A stretch of 51,637 nucleotides of DNA from Clostridia bacterium. Lineage in GTDB: Bacteria > Bacillota > Clostridia > JAQVDB01. The notes beneath the pieces are model-generated. The model did no database searches, had not been told where the DNA came from, and was given only the letters and a program-made list of their open reading frames with translations. The stretch lies in the NCBI GenBank assembly GCA_028698525.1, contig JAQVDB010000004.1, forward strand, positions 1 through 51,637, given 5' to 3'. Both the position numbers and the translations under genes were made by a program. Of this stretch, positions 24,163 through 33,143 are shown one piece after another (position 1 is the first letter of the stretch; each line of letters opens with the position of its first letter).

Positions 24163-25867
24163 TTATAAAAAGGCAAACTGTGTAAATTGTTATAGGTGTA
24201 TCAGAGAATGTCCTGTCAAAGCTATACGGATGAAAGATGAACAAGCAGAAATTATTGAGGACGCTTGTATCTCTTGTGGAATATGTCTCAAATCCTGCCC
24301 ACAAAATGCCAAGAGCATAAGAAACGACGTAGGAATAGTTAAAGAATTGATAGAAAATAAACAAGATATTTATGTAAGCTTGGCGCCTTCTTTTATGGCG
24401 GCTTTTGATGTGGATCACCCTGGTAAAATAATATCGGGTCTGAATGCACTGGGACTAAAAAAAGTACAGGAAACCTCTTTGGGAGCTCTGTTGGTTTCTA
24501 AAGAATATAAAAGATTGTTTGATAAAAACGACCAAAGTTGTTTTATAACCACAGCATGCCCTACAGTAAATTCACTTGTACAGCAATATTATCCTGATGT
24601 AGTAGATTGCCTGGCACCTGTTGTTTCTCCCATGCTTGCCCATGCAAAACTCCTCAAGCAAAAATACGGACAAAATATAAGGGTTGTTTTTATAGGCCCC
24701 TGTGTGGCGAAAAAACAAGAAGTAAAGGAATTTCAAAATGACCAGTTGGTGGACGCAGTCCTTACCTTTAAGGAGTTGCAAGAATGGTTTGATCAGGAAA
24801 ACATCAGTTTGAATGATCTTCCTGAAAAAGATTTTCTGAATGATGATACAGGCAATGCAAAATTTTATCCTGTGCCAGGTGGTGTAATTAAAACTGTTTT
24901 TAACTCAGAAAAATCCTTTGACTTTAATGTACTTTCAATAAGCGGTATAGAAGAGTGCATGGAGGTTTTTGAGCTGATCGAAAAAGGTGAATTGAACAAC
25001 ATGTTTATTGAAGCAAACGCATGTGCTGGAGGCTGTCTCAATGGTCCTGCCCTCCCTGCAAACACAGCCCGTTATCACAAAGTCAGAAAAAAGTTATTGG
25101 GTTATGCTTATGCTGATGGGCAATTATCCGATTTTACGGATTTAGATTTAGAAAACTTAAACCTGAAAAAAATATTTTTTGCAAAACCGAACAATTATAA
25201 AGTTCCTAGCGAGGATGAGATAAAGGAAATACTTGCTATGATAGGTAAAGTAAATCCGACTGATGAATTGAATTGTGGAGCCTGCGGATACAACACATGC
25301 AGAGAAAAGGCTATAGCAGTTTATCAAGGTAAGGCTGAATTATATATGTGTATGCCATATATGCGGGAACGGGCGGAATCCATATCCAATATAATTATTC
25401 GTTCTACTCCCAACGGCATAATCGCAGTAGATCAAAATATGCAGGTTCAAGAATTTAACTGTACAGCTGAACAGATGTTTAATGTGCAGAGACAGTATAT
25501 AGTAGGTAAAAATATTATAGAAATTATTGACGATACCTTTTTTAGAGAAACCCTCGATACAGGCAAAAATATTTTCAACAAAAAAGTAACATATCCCGAA
25601 TATGATATAACTACTTCCCAGTCTTATATCTATATAAAGGAACACAATATTGTAATAGCTCTGATCAAAGATATTACTAGAGAAGAAAAACAACAACAGC
25701 ACATATATAAATTAAGGGAAGAAACTATAGATATGGCACAAAGAGTGATCGATAACCAGATGATAGTTGCCCAGCAAATAGCCAGTTTGCTGGGGGAGAC
25801 CACTGCAGAAACCAAGGTTACACTCACGAAACTTAAAGACTCTGTATTAAAAAAAGAAGGTGAATAA
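24149..25867 (+). CDS. Sensory-type [FeFe]-hydrogenase with PAS domain (HydS-like)
   Basis: The order is: two [4Fe-4S] ferredoxin motifs (CVNCYRCIRECP at residues 11-22 and CISCGICLKSCP at 40-51), the H-cluster domain, a [4Fe-4S] module with cysteines in LNCGACGYNTCREKA and YMCMP (residues 375-402), then a PAS domain (about 412-520) and a coiled-coil tail. H-cluster motifs are atypical: L1 reads TTACP (Ala where catalytic enzymes have the proton-transfer Cys), L2 GPCVAKKQE, L3 FIEANACAGGCLNGP. These changes and the PAS domain place it with putative H2-sensing group C enzymes, not with bulk H2 producers. The ATG at 24149 has GGGAGG before it. The next gene encodes a SpoIIE phosphatase. Confidence 0.9.
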   Translation: MSVINYKKANCVNCYRCIRECPVKAIRMKDEQAEIIEDACISCGICLKSCPQNAKSIRNDVGIVKELIENKQDIYVSLAPSFMAAFDVDHPGKIISGLNALGLKKVQETSLGALLVSKEYKRLFDKNDQSCFITTACPTVNSLVQQYYPDVVDCLAPVVSPMLAHAKLLKQKYGQNIRVVFIGPCVAKKQEVKEFQNDQLVDAVLTFKELQEWFDQENISLNDLPEKDFLNDDTGNAKFYPVPGGVIKTVFNSEKSFDFNVLSISGIEECMEVFELIEKGELNNMFIEANACAGGCLNGPALPANTARYHKVRKKLLGYAYADGQLSDFTDLDLENLNLKKIFFAKPNNYKVPSEDEIKEILAMIGKVNPTDELNCGACGYNTCREKAIAVYQGKAELYMCMPYMRERAESISNIIIRSTPNGIIAVDQNMQVQEFNCTAEQMFNVQRQYIVGKNIIEIIDDTFFRETLDTGKNIFNKKVTYPEYDITTSQSYIYIKEHNIVIALIKDITREEKQQQHIYKLREETIDMAQRVIDNQMIVAQQIASLLGETTAETKVTLTKLKDSVLKKEGE

Positions 25868-25869
25868 AG

Positions 25870-27042
25870 TTGGAACTGTATGTAGAAGTAGATAATGAAT
25901 CCTTAAATAAATATAACGAAGAATTATGTGGTGATACTGTATCCATCCAAAGAAATAAAGATTCTGTAATAATAGTGCTTGCTGATGGACTGGGAAGCGG
26001 GGTAAAAGCAAATATTTTATCCACCCTTACAAGTACAATAATATCTACAATGTTAAGAGATGGGAGTACCCTAGAAGATGCAGTTGATACTATAACCCAC
26101 ACACTTCCGGTCTGCAAGGTACGAAAGCTTGCATATTCAACTTTCACAATACTACAGATATTCAATGATGCTTCCGCATATCTGGTTGAATTTGATAGTC
26201 CACCTTTATTTTTTATAAGAGATGGGAAATCCCACTCTATAGAAAGAAATACTAGAATACTAAATGGAAAAACCATTAAGGAGGCTCATTTTAATGTACA
26301 AGCAGATGATTGTTTTGTCATGGTAAGCGATGGGGTGATTCATGCAGGTGTAGGAGGAATACTCAACTTGGGATGGCAATGGAGGAATGTGGAAAACTAT
26401 CTTGAAAAGATATGCAAAAAGGGAAAAAATGCCATAAGTATATCCAAATTATTGATAACTGCCTGTAACGGTCTATATATGGATAAACCGGGAGATGATA
26501 CAACAGCAGTCACTGTAAAGCTAAGAGAGCCATGTCATGTTGTGATGTTGACAGGACCACCACAAAACCCTGAAATGGATAAATTAGTGGTTGATGAATT
26601 CATAAACCATAAAGGTAAAAAAATAGCATGTGGAGGCACCACTGCTAATATGATAGCTAGAGAAACAGGAAGAAAGATGGTATTAAATTTAGACTATCCT
26701 GACAAAAATATTCCTCCTACTGCTCATATCCAAGGTATAGACTTGGTTACCGAAGGAATTATTACACTGACAAAAACGGTAGAAAAAATCAAAAGATGTG
26801 CTTTGAAAAAAGAAAGCTATAAAGGACTGCTATCTTTAAATCAGGATGATGGAGCCTCACAGCTTTCTTCGATTTTATTGGAAGATTGTACCCATTTAAA
26901 AATACTTGTAGGTAAAGCAGTTAATCCGGCTCATCAAAACCCCAATCTGCCCATAAATTTCAGTGTTAAACTCAAGTTGATAGAAGAACTGGTAAAATAT
27001 CTAAAATCCATGGGCAAAATTGTAGAAGTGGAATATTACTAA
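25870..27042 (+). CDS. SpoIIE/PP2C-type serine phosphatase with extra C-terminal domain
   Basis: The N-terminal 215 residues form a SpoIIE-like PP2C domain with metal-binding acidic motifs: CGDTV (Asp22), VLADGLGSGVKAN (Asp39), VMVSDGVIHAG (Asp154) and KPGDDTTAVTVKL (Asp209/210). The remaining 175 residues, beginning VVMLTGPPQNPEMDKLVVDE, form a domain I recognise only from similar hydrogenase-linked phosphatases. The TTG start lies two bases after the hydrogenase stop, behind GAAGGTGA. It probably dephosphorylates a serine/threonine-phosphorylated regulator in response to hydrogenase redox state. The target is not encoded next to it. Confidence 0.85.
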   Translation: MELYVEVDNESLNKYNEELCGDTVSIQRNKDSVIIVLADGLGSGVKANILSTLTSTIISTMLRDGSTLEDAVDTITHTLPVCKVRKLAYSTFTILQIFNDASAYLVEFDSPPLFFIRDGKSHSIERNTRILNGKTIKEAHFNVQADDCFVMVSDGVIHAGVGGILNLGWQWRNVENYLEKICKKGKNAISISKLLITACNGLYMDKPGDDTTAVTVKLREPCHVVMLTGPPQNPEMDKLVVDEFINHKGKKIACGGTTANMIARETGRKMVLNLDYPDKNIPPTAHIQGIDLVTEGIITLTKTVEKIKRCALKKESYKGLLSLNQDDGASQLSSILLEDCTHLKILVGKAVNPAHQNPNLPINFSVKLKLIEELVKYLKSMGKIVEVEYY

Positions 27043-27050
27043 TTATATAT

Positions 27051-29150
27051 CTAACTTTTTAATATTCTCAAAGAATTGAGCACCGCTATCAATGATACCC
27101 CAACATCTGCAAACACCGCTTCCCACATTTGAGCCATCCCTGCCGCACCTAATATTAAAACGATAACTTTAACGCCCAATGCGAATACGATGTTTTGCAA
27201 CACAATCTTTTTGGTCTTCTTAGAGATGTTGATAGCACTTATTATTTTGGATGGCTCATCGTTCATTATTACTATATCCGCAGCCTCTATTGCAGCATCC
27301 GAACCTAAAGCCCCCATCGCAATGCCTATATCCGCCCTTGCCAGCACAGGTGCATCGTTGAGCCCATCCCCTACAAAGGCAATTTTCCCTTTTGTGTTCT
27401 TATCCTCAAAAATCTCCTCTATTTTTTCAACTTTTTGGTGAGGAAGCATTTCAGCATATACCTCATCAATTCCCAATTCAACTGCAACCTTTTTTCCTAT
27501 GGATTCAGAATCCCCGGTAAGCATAACCGTTCTGTTTATGCCTGTTGATTTTATTTCCCTTATAGCAGCCCTAGAATCATCCTTTATTTCATCGGAAATA
27601 ACTATATATCCCATATATCTATTATCCACCGAGATGTACACAACAGTACCTAAAGCTGATACAATCTCATAGGATATGCGCTCTTTCTCCATCATCTTCT
27701 TATTTCCTGCCACTATCACGTGCTCTTTCGTAATAACCTTAACTCCGTAACCATCCATCTCTTGAAAGCTCTTGATGATAGATTTGTCTATCTGCTGCCC
27801 ATATTCTTTTAAAATAGACGATGCTATGGGGTGATTAGAATAACTTTCAGCAATAGCTGCATATCTCAATATTTCCCCACTACTCACTCCTTCTACAGGA
27901 ACAATTCTGACTACATCAAATACTCCTTTTGTCAGCGTACCCGTTTTGTCAAAAACTATAGTATCAATCTTATTCAGGGCCTCCAGATAGTTCCCGCCCT
28001 TTACTAACACTCCTTCTTTAGATGCAGCACCTATCCCTCCGAAGAATCCCAAAGGTATTGACAACACTAATGCACAGGGGCATGAAATCACCAGAAAAAT
28101 TAATGCCCTATATATCCAGTCTGAAAAAACCGCATCCCTTATCACGAGGGGAGGAATGACTGCTAAAAATAAAGCTGTAATTACAACAACAGGAGTATAG
28201 AATCGCGCAAATCTGGTAATAAAATCTTCTGTAGGTGCCTTGTTGGATGACGCTTTTTCTACCAGATTTAATACCTTGCTGGCAGTGGATTCTTCAAATT
28301 CTTTAGTCACTCTAACCGTGAGCAAACCATTTTTATTGATAAATCCACTTAGCACCTGGCCACCAACTCCTACCTTTCTAGGAACTGATTCCCCGGTAAG
28401 TGCTGATGTGTCTACCATTGAGCTGCCTTGTTCTATTATGCCGTCTAAAGGAATTTTTTCTCCGGGCTTTACAAGAATCAAATCGTCCACCTTTGCTAGT
28501 TCAGGTGACACCTTTTTAATTCCACCATCTATTTTAAGATTTGCATAATCCGGTCTTATATTCATTAGCTCCTTTATAGATCTTCTGGATCGGTCTACCG
28601 CTTTATCCTGCAATAATTCACCCGTTCTATAAAAGAGCATTACTGCCGCCCCTTCAGGAAACTGTCCCACTGCAAAAGCACCTATTGTTGCTATGCCCAT
28701 AAGAAAATTCTCATCAAATATCTTGCCCCTTACTATGTTGGTAGTTGCATTTTTTAATACTTTCCATCCTGCCAACATATAACTTGTAAAAAATAATAAA
28801 AATTTTATAATATCATCAACTTTTAATATCAGTCCTGCTACAAAAATCACACTACTTGCTAAAAAAAGCAACATTTCTCTCTTTATATCTTGCCGTTCCT
28901 GTTCTGCTTCATTTTGTGAATATAATATTTTAACATCCGGTTCTATATCCTTTACTACGCCAATTACTTTATCAAACACCTCATCCAATGGTTGTTTTTC
29001 TTGGGCTTCTATATACAACTTGTTTGTCATCATGTTGACTGATGCATGTTTGACCCCATCTATTTTATTTATCTCACATTCTATCTTAGCTGCACAATTA
29101 ACACAGGTCAATCCGTCTATTACAGCCTCTCTAGTCTTTATCGACCCCAA
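27051..29150 (-). CDS. cadA: Cadmium/zinc-exporting P1B-type ATPase
   Basis: One N-terminal heavy-metal-associated domain holds the metal-binding GLTCVNCAAKIE. The P-type ATPase core follows: phosphatase motif TGESVPR, intramembrane ISCPCALVLSIPLG, phosphorylation site FDKTGTLTKG, SNHPIASSI, and hinge GDGLNDAPVLARADIGIAMG. The CPC motif and the final helix carrying VFADVGVSLIAVLNSLR indicate Zn/Cd/Pb specificity, not copper. The protein is 699 residues, full length, in the cell membrane. A TTG start follows GGGGGATAA. It lies 20 bases after an ArsR/CadC-type regulator. Confidence 0.92.
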   Translation of the reverse strand: MGSIKTREAVIDGLTCVNCAAKIECEINKIDGVKHASVNMMTNKLYIEAQEKQPLDEVFDKVIGVVKDIEPDVKILYSQNEAEQERQDIKREMLLFLASSVIFVAGLILKVDDIIKFLLFFTSYMLAGWKVLKNATTNIVRGKIFDENFLMGIATIGAFAVGQFPEGAAVMLFYRTGELLQDKAVDRSRRSIKELMNIRPDYANLKIDGGIKKVSPELAKVDDLILVKPGEKIPLDGIIEQGSSMVDTSALTGESVPRKVGVGGQVLSGFINKNGLLTVRVTKEFEESTASKVLNLVEKASSNKAPTEDFITRFARFYTPVVVITALFLAVIPPLVIRDAVFSDWIYRALIFLVISCPCALVLSIPLGFFGGIGAASKEGVLVKGGNYLEALNKIDTIVFDKTGTLTKGVFDVVRIVPVEGVSSGEILRYAAIAESYSNHPIASSILKEYGQQIDKSIIKSFQEMDGYGVKVITKEHVIVAGNKKMMEKERISYEIVSALGTVVYISVDNRYMGYIVISDEIKDDSRAAIREIKSTGINRTVMLTGDSESIGKKVAVELGIDEVYAEMLPHQKVEKIEEIFEDKNTKGKIAFVGDGLNDAPVLARADIGIAMGALGSDAAIEAADIVIMNDEPSKIISAINISKKTKKIVLQNIVFALGVKVIVLILGAAGMAQMWEAVFADVGVSLIAVLNSLRILKS

Positions 29151-29170
29151 TACATTATCCCCCTTCTAAT

Positions 29171-29524
29171 CTATTTTTCTTTTATATGATTTAAGCCTTG
29201 GTCAAAAATATGTTTTATATGATCATCATCCAAAGAATAATAAACTACCTTGCCTTCCCTTCTATATTTTACAAGCCTAGCCTGCTTTAATATGCGAAGC
29301 TGATGGGATACCGCCGACTGACTCACTCCAAGCAACGCTGCCATATCACAAACACACATTTCAGCTTGGAACAAGGCATATAAAATTTTGATCCTGGTTG
29401 TATCACCGAATACCTTAAAAAAATCTGCCATATCATATAATATTTCCTCATCCGGCATAGCTTTCTTTACTTGATTTACCACATCCTGATGGATTACATT
29501 GATGCTACATCTTTCAATTTCCAA
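29171..29524 (-). CDS. ArsR/SmtB-family metal-responsive repressor (CadC-like)
   Basis: A winged helix-turn-helix of 117 residues: FFKVFGDTTRIKILYALFQ, then the metal-site helix EMCVCDMAALLGVSQSAVSH, then YRREGKVVYYSLDDDHIKHI. Cys6 near the N-terminus with the CVCD cysteines fits the CadC alpha-3N site, and the C-terminal DDDH and LNHIKE residues fit the SmtB/CzrA alpha-5 site. Metal binding should release it from DNA and switch on the ATPase gene just downstream. The start is a TTG behind GGGGGAT. Confidence 0.9.
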   Translation of the reverse strand: MEIERCSINVIHQDVVNQVKKAMPDEEILYDMADFFKVFGDTTRIKILYALFQAEMCVCDMAALLGVSQSAVSHQLRILKQARLVKYRREGKVVYYSLDDDHIKHIFDQGLNHIKEK

Positions 29525-29551
29525 AGAGAATATCCCCCTTTTTGTATTGTA

Positions 29552-29573
29552 TGTTCATTTGATCATCTGTTCA
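29552..29573 (-). promoter_or_regulatory. Possible operator of the metal repressor
   Basis: Two TGTTCA motifs (29552-29557 and 29568-29573) flank a TGATCA centre, about 30-50 bases upstream of the repressor start. TGAACA half-sites are common in SmtB/CadC operators. Dyad symmetry is weak. Confidence 0.4.
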
Positions 29574-29680
29574 CATGTTAATTCGTATTTTACCCTTTTT
29601 TAAAAGAATAGTCAAGTGGATAAATATATCCTTTATATTTTTATTTATTAATATTGCTCATAGGTATATCTACTGCTGTA

Positions 29681-30484
29681 TCAAGTGAATAGCAAAAGGC
29701 TTATGGCCATAAATGCCATTCCGCCTATCAAACCATAGATGGATAAATGATGTTCTCCATACTTTTCCGACGCAGGAAGCAGTTCATCAAAAGAAATAAA
29801 CACCATTATCCCGGCAACTATTCCGAATATTATTCCAAAAACAACATCATTAAAAAATCTATATAAAAACAGATAAGCTACTAAGGCTCCAAGAGGTTCA
29901 GACAATCCGGACAGAAAAGAAAGCACAAACGCTTTTTTTCTATCACCTGTAGCATAATATAAGGGAATTGCAACTGCTATTCCCTCGGGAACATTGTGTA
30001 TTGCAATGGCTGCCGCTATGGGAAGTCCTAGATTTACATCCTTGACAGAAGCTGCAAAAGTGGCAATGCCTTCCGGAAAGTTATGTACAGTTATAGCAAT
30101 GGCTGACATAATGCCCATTCTCATCAGTTCTCCGTCACTCTGGATTTCATCCATATCTTCTACACTTTTCATAGAATGAGGGTTCTCAAAAGATGGAACT
30201 AATTTATCTATTATGGCTATCAATAATATGCCACAAAAAAAAGATATGACTGTCAACCATGAGCCTTTTACTGATCCTAATTCCTGTATAAGGGATTCCC
30301 TTGCACTAAAAAATATCTCCACAAAAGATACATAAATCATTACGCCGGCTGAAAAACCCAATGCTATGGATAAAAATTTGGTATTAGTCCTTTTAGTAAA
30401 AAACGCCAGTATACTTCCTATCCCTGTAGCCAATCCTGCAATAATAGTCAATCCAAATGCGATTAACACAGAACTAGTATCCAT
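29681..30484 (-). CDS. zupT: ZIP-family zinc transporter ZupT
   Basis: Eight predicted membrane helices with the two metal-coordinating helix motifs of ZIP proteins: ITVHNFPEGIATFAASV and IAIHNVPEGIAVAIPLYYA. The gap between them and the loop after helix 3 (FENPHSMKSVEDMDEI) fit ZupT. It imports zinc and related divalent metals. The ATG at 30484 is used because GGAGGAT lies eight bases upstream. It sits on the same strand as, and upstream of, the metal repressor and exporter, separated by about 150 bases. Confidence 0.92.
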   Translation of the reverse strand: MDTSSVLIAFGLTIIAGLATGIGSILAFFTKRTNTKFLSIALGFSAGVMIYVSFVEIFFSARESLIQELGSVKGSWLTVISFFCGILLIAIIDKLVPSFENPHSMKSVEDMDEIQSDGELMRMGIMSAIAITVHNFPEGIATFAASVKDVNLGLPIAAAIAIHNVPEGIAVAIPLYYATGDRKKAFVLSFLSGLSEPLGALVAYLFLYRFFNDVVFGIIFGIVAGIMVFISFDELLPASEKYGEHHLSIYGLIGGMAFMAISLLLFT

Positions 30485-30549
30485 TGCATAATCCTCCATT
30501 TCTATTAGAAATGATGATCTTACAATATTTTAAGCTTAATATTCCTTAT

Positions 30550-30846
30550 CTATACAATATTGCATATGAATACACCTAATATAGCTGCAAACACCACAAC
30601 AGTAATATTCATTCGCAAAAAAGCACATGTTATAGCTATTATTACCCCTACTAATGCCGAAATAACATTATTTGTAGAATATAACACCTGCGGGAATATA
30701 AGTGCACTTAATATAGCAAATGGAACCAGCCTTAAAAATCTATTCCAAAAGGGAGGTAATTTTTTATTCCTCAAAACAGTTAAAGGGATTAGTCTGGGTA
30801 TGTAAGTCACCAAAGCCATCAAAAGTATTATTATAAAATATTGCAT
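30550..30846 (-). CDS. azlD: AzlD-family branched-chain amino acid exporter subunit
   Basis: This 98-residue protein with three to four hydrophobic helices carries the AzlD hallmark YIPRLIPLTVLRNKKLPPFW, followed by LVPFAILSALIFP. AzlD is the small subunit that works with AzlC to export branched-chain amino acids. It begins three bases after the azlC stop, so the two are cotranscribed. Confidence 0.92.
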   Translation of the reverse strand: MQYFIIILLMALVTYIPRLIPLTVLRNKKLPPFWNRFLRLVPFAILSALIFPQVLYSTNNVISALVGVIIAITCAFLRMNITVVVFAAILGVFICNIV

Positions 30847-30849
30847 ATA

Positions 30850-31599
30850 TCACACCTCTTCCGTGAAAATTGCCGCACCTAGCAGGGCCGATATTACGGT
30901 AGAAATTATTATCTTCCATCCCATGGATACACCCAAAAACATGGGCATCCAATACAATGCAGAATTAATGACCAGGGAAATAATTGATACAAACCAGACA
31001 GGCTTGGAATCTTTTAATGAAGGTACAAGCAGCGCTATATACATGGCATATAAAGCAATACCTAAACTATCCTTTAATATCACCGGAAGGGCATCACCTA
31101 AAAAAATCCCTACACATGTACCAAAATTCCATGAGATAAACGCAGCAAAGTTCAATCCCAGCATAAACCAAGGATTTATATTGCCCTGTTCCAGTGATGC
31201 AATAGCAAAGGTTTCATCCGTTACTCCGAAAGCTAACAGACTTAGCATCCTTTTTGAGACATCCCGATCAAACCTTTGGGATAAGGCGGAAGACATGAGA
31301 AAGTGTCTGAAATTTACAATAAAAGTAGTCATCACTATTTCTAACAAATGGGCTCCCATAGAAATCAAATTTACCGCTATAAACTGACTGGAACCGGCAA
31401 AAACAAATAACGACATGAGAACTGCCACTATATTAGGTAACCCAGAAGATTGTACAATAAGACTAAAAGTGGCGGCGATGGGAATAAATCCTATAGCTAT
31501 AGGTATACCTGCCCTGAATCCTCGACTTATATGATGAAATTTTTCTCTATTGATTATAGAATTAAAAGAATTCACTTTCTTTATTAGACTGATCTTCAT
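30850..31599 (-). CDS. azlC: AzlC-family branched-chain amino acid exporter subunit
   Basis: This 249-residue membrane protein has the AzlC signature FRAGIPIAIGFIPIAATFSL, then FVFAGSSQFIAVNLISMGA, NFRHFLMSSAL and AFGVTDETFAIAS. With AzlD it forms an amino-acid exporter. The ATG at 31599 follows GGAGGATAGGCAGGATA; the 24 upstream in-frame codons are AT-rich and lie in the promoter region. A divergent helix-turn-helix/cupin regulator gene begins 105 bases away. Confidence 0.93.
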   Translation of the reverse strand: MKISLIKKVNSFNSIINREKFHHISRGFRAGIPIAIGFIPIAATFSLIVQSSGLPNIVAVLMSLFVFAGSSQFIAVNLISMGAHLLEIVMTTFIVNFRHFLMSSALSQRFDRDVSKRMLSLLAFGVTDETFAIASLEQGNINPWFMLGLNFAAFISWNFGTCVGIFLGDALPVILKDSLGIALYAMYIALLVPSLKDSKPVWFVSIISLVINSALYWMPMFLGVSMGWKIIISTVISALLGAAIFTEEV

Positions 31600-31703
31600 T
31601 ATCCTGCCTATCCTCCTGTTTAGAAAAATGTTATAATAAATATAGTTTGATATATTGTACCATATGTACACTATATTGCACAGTCTTTTTTAGGAGGCTT
31701 GAT

Positions 31704-32255
31704 ATGCAAGATTTGAACAAAACTATAGCTGAAAATCTTTTAACTTTGAGAAAACAAAAGGGGCTAAGTCTTTCAGGACTTTCTGAAGCCACAGGAGTGA
31801 GCAAGAGCATGCTGGGACAAATTGAAAGGGCAGAATCCAACCCTACTGTTACTACTTTATGGAAAATAGCAAAAGGGCTAAATATTTCCTTCTCCTCTTT
31901 AGTTGAACATGAAAAAAAACCTTTCAAGGTAGTAAGACAAAAAAATATCATCCCCATAATCGGAGATGAACAAGAATATAAAGTTTATACTATATTTCCA
32001 TTCGATGAACAAAGAAAAATAGAAGTATTCGATGTTCATTTTTCCCCAGGCTGCATACTCAAATCTGAATCCCATATAAATGAAGTATTTGAATATGTAC
32101 TGGTATACAAAGGCAGTTTAGAAATAACAATAGAAGATAAATCCATCAAACTTCAAACCAATGATGCAATTAAATTTTATGCTGATAAATCCCATATATA
32201 TAAAAATATATCAAAAGGCACTACAAAAATGCACAATATTATTTTTTACGGCTGA
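31704..32255 (+). CDS. XRE-family regulator with cupin domain
   Basis: Residues 10-62 form a helix-turn-helix (LRKQKGLSLSGLSEATGVSK, then ESNPTVTTLWKIAKGLNISF). Residues 105-180 form a small beta-barrel cupin (EVFEYVLVYKGSLEITIEDK, then AIKFYADKSHIYKN). The gene is divergent from azlCD, and such regulators commonly control AzlCD exporters. The intervening DNA contains TTGTACCATATGTACA-like dyad sequence. The ATG at 31704 follows AGGAGGCTT. The 3' end overlaps the convergent ferredoxin-type gene by ten bases. Confidence 0.88.
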   Translation: MQDLNKTIAENLLTLRKQKGLSLSGLSEATGVSKSMLGQIERAESNPTVTTLWKIAKGLNISFSSLVEHEKKPFKVVRQKNIIPIIGDEQEYKVYTIFPFDEQRKIEVFDVHFSPGCILKSESHINEVFEYVLVYKGSLEITIEDKSIKLQTNDAIKFYADKSHIYKNISKGTTKMHNIIFYG

Positions 32256-32971
32256 ATACTGCCATCTACTCCTATAACAATTTCACTATAGGGCACTATC
32301 AACTCAGCATCTAGCATAGCTCTTTTTACTGCTGCAACTATACCGTTGCAGCAAGGTACTGTCATCCTCACAACGGTAATGCTCTTTATCCTATGCTTTT
32401 TTAATATATCAGCTATCTTCTGTTGGTAATAGTTGTTATCATCTAATTTAGGACAACCTATCAATGTTATCCTTCCCTTTATAAAATCCTTGTGAAAATT
32501 TCCATATGCATATGCAGTACAGTCTGCAGCTATCAATATATCAGCATCATCAAAATATGCGGCATCGGTATTCACCAAGTTCAACTGCACAGGCCATTGA
32601 TTTAATTCAGATGCAACATCGGCTTTATCGGAAGATACGCTAGTTGTCCCCTGTTGCCCTGTCTTCTTTTTTATAGTTTTTGTCATACTGCCCGGACATG
32701 TTCCTTGACAGAACGATTCGGATTTTCGCTTTTTTTGTTCCAATCTCTTTTTGACTGCTTGTTCATCATAAGGTTTGCTTTCCCTCTCCACTATTCGTAT
32801 CGCCCCTGTGGGACATTCGGGTAAACAATCACCCAGCCCGTCACAATATTCTTCCGATACTAATTTAGCCTTGCCATCCACCATCTCAATAGCCCCTTCA
32901 TGACATGCTTGAGCACAAAGACCGCATCCGTTGCACTTTTCCTCATCTATATGGATAATTTTCCTCTTCAT
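32246..32971 (-). CDS. 4Fe-4S ferredoxin-domain protein
   Basis: Two cluster motifs are at the N-terminus: CNGCGLCAQACHEGAI and YCDGLGDCLPECPTGAI. A Lys-rich linker with CQGTCPGS follows, then a 130-residue domain containing DILIAADCTAYAYGNFH, ITLIGCPKLDD and MTVPCCNGIVAAVKRAM. Similar proteins occur widely in anaerobes, often near hcp or Crp-type regulators, and are of unknown role; electron transfer coupled to a metal or sulfur chemistry is plausible. It is a single gene; the start follows GGGGGTGAA. Confidence 0.82.
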   Translation of the reverse strand: MKRKIIHIDEEKCNGCGLCAQACHEGAIEMVDGKAKLVSEEYCDGLGDCLPECPTGAIRIVERESKPYDEQAVKKRLEQKKRKSESFCQGTCPGSMTKTIKKKTGQQGTTSVSSDKADVASELNQWPVQLNLVNTDAAYFDDADILIAADCTAYAYGNFHKDFIKGRITLIGCPKLDDNNYYQQKIADILKKHRIKSITVVRMTVPCCNGIVAAVKRAMLDAELIVPYSEIVIGVDGSIQP

Positions 32972-33143
32972 TCAAATTTCACCCCCATCATTTATAGTTG
33001 ACTTCATTATAACAAAATTATTTCTAATACTCAGTAACAATTGTTACAGGATAATACGTATATCTTATTAAAAAATTATATTGTACTTTATGATATAATA
33101 ATGATTTGATTATCACCTATCAGATATTTTGGAGGAGGAAGAT

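Noticed and set aside
30863-31387. 174-codon plus-strand frame opposite azlC
   Set aside because: Antisense shadow of azlC; no start signal and no recognisable domain.
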